DNA from: Theropithecus gelada
Taxonomy: Eukaryota; Chordata; Mammalia; Primates; Cercopithecidae
Length of the DNA stretch: 64,000 nucleotides
Reading direction: 5' to 3'
Assembly: GCF_003255815.1 (NCBI RefSeq)
Contig: NC_037682.1
Location: forward strand, 46,542,986 to 46,606,985
The number at the start of each line of letters is the position of its first letter. The stretch's first letter is position 1. A model generated the notes under the pieces. It saw only the letters and a list, made by a program, of their open reading frames with translations, was not told where the DNA came from and did not search any database. Below are positions 56,931 through 64,000 of this stretch, piece after piece. Made by a program: the position numbers and the translations under genes.

Positions 56931-58370
56931 GGCAACTAGATATGTGAGTCTGGAATTAAGAGGTTCTCATGAAGATATGAATTTGGATACCATCAGTATG
57001 GAACCCATTTGTGCTGGTGATTGTCCTTTTGCCACCACCACCACCAATTATCTTGCACTTTTCTCTGCTTCCCAGGAGGCTGTCTTCCACAGACTACACA
57101 CATGGGCTTCCTTGGTTCTGCAATTGGAGGCACCAGCAGATCAGAAAGCAGGAGAGAGTGGTCAAAATATTTCTTCTCCTGCTCTCACCAGTCTCTCAGC
57201 AATGCTGTCTGAGTGGAGATCCATCCTCCAGCTGCCCACTCTCCTACTGCATGGAGTTGGAGTTGACCTTAGTAACAGAAGGGAAGGCAGAGTACATGGT
57301 TAATGATGCTGGTACGTAATAGAAGTGGAGTTTTGAGGAATTTCTCTTCTCATTGTTGCTATGGAAATAGTCATCAGTAATGGTCATCAACTGACAGAAT
57401 AATGAAGGTGTCAGAGGTTTAAGGAAAACGATATCCATGGAGTAGTCACCTAGGACAACAAGACATGAGTGGACTGGGGAAGTGTACATAATTACCGGGC
57501 AGCATTAAGGATTTACTTGGTCTGTTGATCATTTTTATAGTGATATTATTCAGCAAAATTCCTCCTCCAGCCATGTTCAGCTGTGAGAGTACAGATGCAA
57601 GATAAGTACAGAGTTAATGAGGGTTGAAGCTTATCCAGATATAACAGACACTGTTGGTGACATGTCCAAAGCCACTATGATTTATTAATTTGGTACCTTC
57701 TGTCCATTTATCAGCTGGTGCAGGTGCCACTGCTAATAGCTCATACCTACAACTTTCTCCAGAGAATTGTCCTTAGGTGAGTGGAGCCACCTCATCCTTT
57801 GTGAGATGCCTGACCTAGGGGAAAGTTACAAAGACCTTCTTTCTTGCCTCAAGATGAGACGAATTCCACATTCCAGTTTATACTCAAAATCAAGAGAGAC
57901 TTGACTTTACCTGAAACCATTTCCGTGCTTAGCTCTGCCTCTTCCCTCTTCCACTTCCCTCACCCTCTTACAGGTTTCTCCTGAGAACAGTCCATTAATT
58001 ATCACTTGCACAATACACATTTCAGGCTCTGCTCTTCAGAACAGCCCAGGGAAATCAACCATTACCAAGGTGATGAGCAATGAACAGTGAGGGTGGTGTC
58101 AGTATGGCTGAGGAGCTAAGTGGCAGCTGTCCTCTGAAGGCTGGACTGATGCTGTAGGAGATGCTGGGATCTCTGGTTTCATGGGGATAATAGGATTCTG
58201 TAGTTGAAGGGGCCAAACAGCAGCATTAATCAGAAGAACGTAGTTACCACAATGGGCAGCAAAGTCGGAGTATCAGCCAGTGGCTCCTCACTGGGAAGAA
58301 TCTACAGAGATAGATAATAGAGCACAGTATTGCTAGAGGCAAAGATTTGCAGGCATTGAAAATATCACAA
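56931..58370. other. Gene-free stretch with old repeat pieces
   Basis: No gene is supported. 57050-57180 ('ggaggcaccagcagatcaga') and 57940-58060 ('acaggtttctcctgagaaca', 'gctctgctcttcagaacagc') resemble ancient repeats of unassigned family; similar text to the second recurs at 62041-62160. The 138-codon frame at 56887-57303 shows no family resemblance. Confidence 0.45.
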
Positions 58371-58522
58371 GCTGGGCATGGTGGCTTATACCTTTTAGAG
58401 GCTGAGGCAGGAGGATTGCTTGAGGCTAGGGGTTTGATACCAGCCTCGACAACAAACAGGAACCCCATCAGAAGAAAGAAAGAGGAAGGAAGGTAGGAAG
58501 GCAGGAAGGAAGGAAAAGAAAC
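58371..58522 (+). mobile_element. FLAM-like Alu monomer with GGAA-rich tail
   Basis: 'gctgggcatggtggcttata' to 'gataccagcctcgacaac' is a single left-arm Alu monomer. Its tail is an imperfect (GGAA)n/(GGAAGG)n repeat at about 58471-58520. Confidence 0.8.
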
Positions 58523-59066
58523 CAGCCTATCAGGATAAAACTGTCAACAGGTTAGCTACAGAGGGGACTGTACCTCAACACAATAAAGGTTATATATGAC
58601 AAACCCATTGCTAACATCATTCTCAATGCTTAAAAAGTTGACAGCCTTTCCTCTAAGATCTGGGATAAGACAAAGATGCGCACTTTCACCACTTCTTTTC
58701 AACACAGTACTGGAAATCCCAGCCAGAGAAATCCGGCAAGAGAAAAAAAACAAGACATCCTAACAGGAAAGGAAAGAGTAGAATTGTCTCTATTTGCTGA
58801 CATGATCTTATATATAGAAAATCTAAAGGCTCCACCAAAAAAACTGTTAGAACTGACAAATTCAGTAAAGTTGGAGGCTACAAAAGTAACATACAATGAT
58901 CGGTAGCGTTTCTATGTACTAATAACAAACTATCTGAAAAGGAAATTAAGAAAACAATCCCATTTACAATAATAAAATAATTCAAATGCTTAGGTATAGA
59001 TTTAACCAAGGAGGTAAAATACCTGTATACTGAAAACTATAAAACACCGATGAGATAAATTGAAAG

Positions 59067-59190
59067 TCAGGTGCCGTGGTAAGCACCTGTAGTCCCAGCT
59101 ACTTGGGAAGCCGAAGCAGGAGGATCACTTGAAGCCAGGAGTTCAAGTCCAGTGTAGGCAACATAGTAAGATTCCTGTTCCTAAAAAATA
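59067..59190 (+). mobile_element. Alu-monomer SINE (FLAM/FRAM-like)
   Basis: About 124 bases: 'caggtgccgtggtaagcacc', 'agtcccagctacttggg', 'gaggatcacttgaagccagg', A-rich end. A single Alu arm inside L1 number 6. Confidence 0.75.
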
Positions 59191-59316
59191 AAAAATTCTA
59201 GACTACACAAATAAATGAAAGATATCTCATATTGATGGGTGTGAAAAATTAAGATTGCAAATATGTCCACAGTATCCAAGGTGATCTAAGGGTTCAATGC
59301 AATCCTTATCAAAAAT

Positions 59317-59655
59317 CCAATGTCTTTTTTCTTTTTTTTTTTTTTTTTTTTTTTTTTTTGAGATAGAATCTCACTCTGTTGCCCAGGCTGCAGTGCAATG
59401 GCACAATCTCAGCTCACTGCAACCTCCACCTCCTGGGTTCCAGCGATTTTCCTGCCTCAGCCTCCCAAGTAGCTGGGATTACAGGCACACACCACCATGC
59501 CTGACTAATTTTTGTACGTTTTGGTAGAGACGCGGTTTCACCATACTGGCCAGGCTGGTCTCAAACTCCTGACCTCGTGATCTGCCCACCTCAGCCTCCC
59601 AAAGTGCTGGGATTATAGGAGTGAGCCACTGTGCCCAGACCCAGTGTCATTTTTT
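59317..59655 (-). mobile_element. Antisense Alu with TSD
   Basis: A long poly(T) (about 59330-59359), then a full reverse-complement Alu ending at 59640. Flanks ccaatgtctttttt and ccagtgtcatttttt are diverged target copies. Confidence 0.95.
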
Positions 59656-59727
59656 ACAAAATAGAAAAAAACCCTTAAGTTTGTATGGAACCACAAAAGA
59701 CCCCAAATAGCCAAAACAATCCTGAGC

Positions 59728-60079
59728 AAAAAGAAACAAGGCTGGGCCAGGCGCAGTGGCTCATGCCTGTAATCCCAGCACTTTGGGAGGCCAAGGCAGG
59801 CAGGCAGATAGGAGGTCAGGAGTTCGAAACCAGCCTGGCCAACATGGTAAAACCCTATCTCTATTAAAAATACAAAAATTAGCTGGATGTGGGGGCGCAT
59901 GCCTGTAGTCCCTGCTACTCAGGAGGCTGAGGCAGGATAATCACTTGAACTTGGGAGGCAAAGGTTGCAGGGAGGCAAAGGTTGAAGTGAGCCAAGATCG
60001 CACCACTGCACTCCGGCCTGGGTGACAGAGTGAGACTCCATCTCAAAAAAATAATTAATTAAAAAAAGAACAAGGCTGG
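59728..60079 (+). mobile_element. Sense Alu with TSD
   Basis: Body about 59745-60061, flanked by aaaaagaaacaaggctgg and aaaaaagaacaaggctgg. It contains a small internal duplication (ggaggcaaaggttg repeated near 59956-59982). Confidence 0.95.
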
Positions 60080-61012
60080 AGGCATCACACTCTGATTTCA
60101 AAACATGCAAAGCAATGCAATCAAAACAGCATGGTACTGGCATACAAACAGACACACTGACCAGTAGGACAGGCTAGAAAAACCCAGAAATAACCCTCGC
60201 ATTTACAGGCAACTGATTTTTGACAAACATGCCAAGAATACACAATGAGGAAAGAACATCTCTTCAATAAATGGTATTAGAAAAACTGCATAACCATACA
60301 CAGAGGAAAGAAATTAGACCTTCATCTTACACCATACACAAAAATCAACTCAAAATGGACAAAAGACTTAACTATAAAGCTGAAACAGAAAAACTGCTAG
60401 AAGAAAACATGGGGGAAAGCTTCATGACAATTTTCTGGGCAAGAATTTCTTGGATAGGATCCCAAAAGCATAGGAAACAAAAAGAAAAATAGGCAAATGA
60501 GATGGCATCAAAGTAAAAATCTTCTGCATAGCAAAGGAAACAATTAACAAAATGAAGAGACAACCCATAGAATGGGAGAAATATTTGCAAACCATACATC
60601 TGATAAGGGGTTAATTTATAAAATATGTAAGGAACTCAAACAACTCAAGAGCAAGAAAACAGATAACCCAATTTTTAAATGGGCAAAGGGCCTGAACCAG
60701 ATATTTCTCAAAAAAAAAAAAAAGACATAAGCAACCAATAGGTACATGAAAAAAGGTCAGTATCACTAATCATTAGGCAAATGCAAATTAAAACCACAAT
60801 GAACTATCCCCCATTCCTATTAGAATGGCTTTTATCAAAGAGATAAGATATCAAGTGTTCGGATTCAGAGAAAAAAAATGGAACTCTTACATACTGTTGA
60901 TGGGAATGTAAATTAGTACAGCTGTTTTGAAAAACAGTATGGAGTTTTCTCCAAGTATTACAAATCAAAATACCTCATGACTCAGTAATCTCCTTTCTGG
61001 GTATATATTAAT

Positions 61013-61292
61013 AAAAAACTGAAATTACACCTTGGGATGAAGAGGCGGCCAGATCACCTGAGGTCAGGAGCTTGAGACCAGCCTGGCCAATATGACAAAA
61101 CCCTGTCTCTACTAAAAATACAAAAAAATTAGCCTGGCGTGGTGGTGGGTGCCTGTAAGCCCAGCTACTCGGGATGCTGAGGGAAAAGAATCACTTGAAC
61201 CCGGGAGGCGGAGGTTGCAGTGAGCTGAGATCACTCCACTGCATTCCAGGCTGGGTGACAGAGCGGGACTCCATCTCAAAAAAACTGAAATC
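61013..61292 (+). mobile_element. 5'-truncated sense Alu with TSD
   Basis: Starts at about 61029 inside the left arm ('gaagaggcggccagatcacc') and ends in a short A run. Flanking copies of aaaaactgaaat. Confidence 0.9.
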
Positions 61293-61895
61293 AGTATCTT
61301 GAAGGGGTATCTCCACTCTCATATTCATTGCAGCATTATTCACAATGATATGAGATATGAGAACAATCTAAGTTTCCATAAACAGATAGAGAAATATGGT
61401 GTACATACTCAATGGACTACTACGCAGGCTTTAAAATGGGGGAAATACTGTCATTTGCAACATGGATTAATCTGGAAGACATTGTGCTAAGTGAAAAAGC
61501 CAGGCACAGAAAGACAAATACCTCACGATTTCCTTATAAGTGAAATATAAAAATGTGAACTCATAGAAGTAGACAGTAGAATAATGGTTACCAGAGGTTG
61601 AGGGAGAGGGGAGGGAGGAAATGAAGAGTTGTTGATGAAAGAGTACCAAGACCCAGATTTAGATAAGAGGAAAGGATTTTGAGATCTATTGAACAGAAGG
61701 CTGACTATAATCAATAATAATGTATTACACAATATATTTCATAATAAGTACATTTCAAATGTCTCATCTTAAAAAAAGATAGGTAAGAAAGGTGATATGT
61801 TAATTAGCTTAACTAATGCCACACTGTATACATATATTAAAACTTCACATTTTTACATCATAAATGTCTACAATTATGATTTGTCAATCTAACAG

Positions 61896-63252
61896 TATTA
61901 ATAATTTAAACTTTTTAAATGTCAGGTCTATCTAATTCTGAAGCCCAGGTTTTTTCCACCGTACCATTTCTGTATTTAATAAAATGTTTGTTTTCTAATC
62001 ATTAAATCACAGGATGTGTTCCTGATTCTTCCCCTTCCCTATCCTCCTTTCCCCATTCCCTTACAGGCTTCCCCTGAGAGCACTCCTTAATAAATCACAG
62101 GCACATGAATCCCCACCTCAGATTCTGCTTCTGGAGAATGTGGCCTGAAATTACAAAAGGGATCTCAATTTCAATATGGGCACGAAGTTTAAGTGAAGCT
62201 TAAATTGAAGTAATGATCATTTGAAAGTTATCTTCTGGACCAGGGATTACCCGGTCCTCCCTGTGACTGAAATCACATGGCACAGTTTTTAAAATGCCAT
62301 TTCCCAGCTCCTGTCCTAGATCTCCTTAACCAAAATTCCAGAAGTCTGACTTAGGAGTCTCTTCTTTAAGTTGTAATATTTCTGATGATGGAGGTTTTGG
62401 AACCCATTGGTTTAGACAACTCAGTTGTATTGGATGGTTTAGATATACCTGTATATGAACCTGTATATGAACCTCTGTATGAACTTGTGGGAGGGATATG
62501 CAAAATGAAATTTTGAGGTCCCTGCCAATATTACAAGTCTATGGTTCAGTTAACAATTCATCACAAATCAATCTCTTAATTGAAAAAGTGATTTTGATTT
62601 TAAACCAGGCATAGCATGATTATTTATTACAAATGTAATTTAATGTGACTTTCTGAAATTCTGACATGAAAATTTTTGAATATGGTACTTGTTTAATTGA
62701 TTACATTTTATAAAATGGTAACAATTGTTTTTATTACTAAGTTAAACATGTTACTATATTAGTGGAATAGACTAGGTTACACTCTTGCAACAGTTGGAGT
62801 AGACCGTTACACTGTTGCAACAAATGATACCAAAATCTCAGTGATTTAACACAGTGGAGGTTAAACTCCTGTTCATACAAAGTTTACAGCATGTCTGGAC
62901 AACTCCCCAGGGCAGCTGTCCTCCACATCCACCACTCAGCAGTGCAAGCAGCTTCCATTCTGAGGCACCTCCATCTTGACAGGAGGCTTAAAGTTCATTG
63001 TGGGGAAAAAAAAATTCACACTGGAAATTAAATGCTGCAGCTCTGAGGCAACTCGGATCATCTCCATTGATCACATGGATCACTGCCCATTAACCAGAAT
63101 TAGTCGTATTATCCTACAATAACTGCAAGCCAAAGAAGGGTAATTCTGCTGTATGTTCAGAATAAGAAGACTGCATACTGGGGAGATTAGCAATGTCAAC
63201 AGTTATTAAATAAAATGTGGAAGATTCATGAAAGTCAAAAAATCAATTTTAT
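61896..63252. other. Gene-free stretch with old repeat pieces
   Basis: 62041-62160 ('ccctgagagcactccttaat', 'cagattctgcttctggagaa') resembles an ancient LTR end. 62250-62420 resembles an old DNA-transposon (MER5-like) fragment ('atttcccagctcctgtccta'). 62830-63000 resembles another old repeat ('atctcagtgatttaacacag'). Families are not assigned with confidence, and no gene is seen. Confidence 0.4.
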
Positions 63253-63313
63253 CTGTGTGTGTGCATGTGTGTGCATGCACATGTATACATACACACATAT
63301 ACACACACACATG
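63253..63313 (+). repeat. GT/CA microsatellite with palindromic arms
   Basis: (TG)n with 'catgtgtgtgcatgcacatg' in the middle, then (AC)n: reverse-complementary arms of about 25 bases. Confidence 0.85.
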
Positions 63314-63327
63314 CCCCCACTGCTGTT

Positions 63328-63732
63328 GGTTTCGGGTTTATTTTCTTTTTTTTCTTTTTATTTATTTATTTTTATTATTATTATACTTTAAGTTCTAGGG
63401 TACATGTGCATAATGTGCAGGTTTGTTACATATGTATACTTGTGCCATGTTGGTGTGCTGCACCCATCAACTCGTCAGCACCCATCAGCTCGTCATTTAC
63501 ATCAGGTATAACTCCCAGTGCAATCCCTCCCCCCTCCCCCCTCCCCATGATAGGCCCTGGTGTGTAATGTTCCCCTTCCCGAGTCCAAGTGATCTCATTG
63601 TTCAGTTCCCACCTATGAGTGAGAACATGCGGTGTTTGGTTTTCTGTTCTTGTGATAGTTTGCTAAGAATGATGGTTTCCAGCTGCATCCATGTCCCTAC
63701 AAAGGACACAAGGTTTCGGGTTTATTTTCTTT
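63328..63732 (-). mobile_element. Young L1PA 3' end, antisense, 5'-truncated, with exact TSD
   Basis: L1 body 63349-63711: poly(T), 'ttaagttctagggtacatgt', the 3'UTR poly(C) region 'cctcccccctccccccc', 'gagtgagaacatgcggtgtt', and the last ORF2 codons. A 21-bp identical target-site duplication (63328-63348 and 63712-63732) marks a fairly recent insertion. Confidence 0.95.
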
Positions 63733-63756
63733 GAGTCATTGACAATACAAATTCGT

Positions 63757-64000
63757 GGCTGAAGGTGGTGGCTCATGTCTATAATCCCAGCACTTTGGGA
63801 GGCCAAGGCAGGCAGATCATCTGAGGCCAGGAGTTCGAGACCAGCCTAGCCAACATGGTGAAACCCCTTCTGTACTAAAAATACAAAAATTAGCCAGGCA
63901 CGGTGGTGCAGTGCATGCCTGTAGTCCCAGCTACTTGGGAGGCTGAGACATGAGAATTGCTTGAACCCAGGAGGTGTAGGTTGCAGTGATCTGAGATTGT
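63757..64000 (+). mobile_element. Sense Alu, cut by the window end
   Basis: 'ggctgaaggtggtggctcat' onward, Alu through most of the right arm; it continues beyond 64000. Confidence 0.95.

Larger units (their letters stand above)
58570..61895 (+). mobile_element. L1 number 6, sense, 5'-truncated, hit by four SINEs
   Basis: Starts in RT ('gtacctcaacacaataaagg'), with broken ORF2 to about 61330 and a 3'UTR ending near 61895. It is interrupted by a FLAM-like SINE and three Alus. RT text RVELSLFADMILYIEN lacks one aspartate of FADD. It is of the same older class as L1 number 5. Confidence 0.85.

Noticed and set aside
56887..57303. 138-codon open frame in a gene-poor stretch
   Set aside because: It begins in the end of an MLT1 LTR and runs into old repeat DNA. 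No recognisable domain and no promoter or splice support.
57940..62160. Segmental duplication suggested by similar text at 57940-58060 and 62041-62160
   Set aside because: Only the short LTR-like stretch matches. The neighbouring sequence differs, so these are two copies of one ancient repeat.

Overview
This is primate, almost certainly human or great-ape, nuclear DNA. The evidence is AluY and AluS-type SINEs, a young L1PA 3' end, a HERV-K(HML-2) LTR5-type LTR and MaLR LTRs, all in AT-rich sequence without CpG islands. I find no intact protein-coding gene and no RNA gene. The only cellular gene family I recognise is MRGPR (Mas-related G-protein-coupled receptors, closest to the MRGPRX subfamily), present as three dead copies. 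That suggests the MRGPRX cluster, which in human lies on 11p15.

Layout. 1-672: end of an LTR5 (HERV-K HML-2) LTR. 673-10335: two diverged copies of a duplicated block. The first ends in a nearly full-length MRGPRX-like pseudogene (3662-4630). The second ends in a short fragment of the same gene (about 10115-10335) cut off by L1 sequence. Ancient L1 3' ends and MIRs lie between them. 10336-17960: an antisense L1 with internal inverted and transposed duplications and a tandemly repeated 5'UTR; it joins an older antisense L1 (17962-19485). 19486-25380: mostly unique DNA with MIRs, a solo MaLR LTR and a purine-rich tract. 25434-31703: a second, 5'-complete antisense L1 that split a MIR. 31930-32848: a third, more diverged MRGPR pseudogene on the minus strand.

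33124-51235 is one sense L1 swollen to 18 kb. It contains an Alu, an L1 tail fragment, an antisense L1 3' end, a nearly complete second sense L1 carrying its own Alu, another Alu, and a 4.2-kb provirus. The provirus has betaretroviral (HERV-K-type) LTRs, primer-binding site and ends, but gammaretrovirus-like (ERV1) pol, gag and protease fragments inside. 51236-61895 holds two older sense L1s, a solo ERV1 LTR, an MLT1 LTR interrupted by an MST LTR that is itself interrupted by an AluY, and many Alus. 61900-64000 ends with old repeats, a GT/CA repeat, a young 5'-truncated L1PA and an Alu running off the window.

Nothing here works together as a pathway. The content is a graveyard of GPCR copies invaded in successive waves by L1, Alu and endogenous retroviruses. 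All six L1s that reach the reverse-transcriptase core have a damaged FADD catalytic motif or frame, so none looks able to move itself. I found no convincing new biological system. The points most worth a second look are the mosaic provirus, the open tandem-repeat frame in two L1 5'UTRs, the rearranged L1 at 10336-17960, and an unexplained GC-rich block at 28511-28753.
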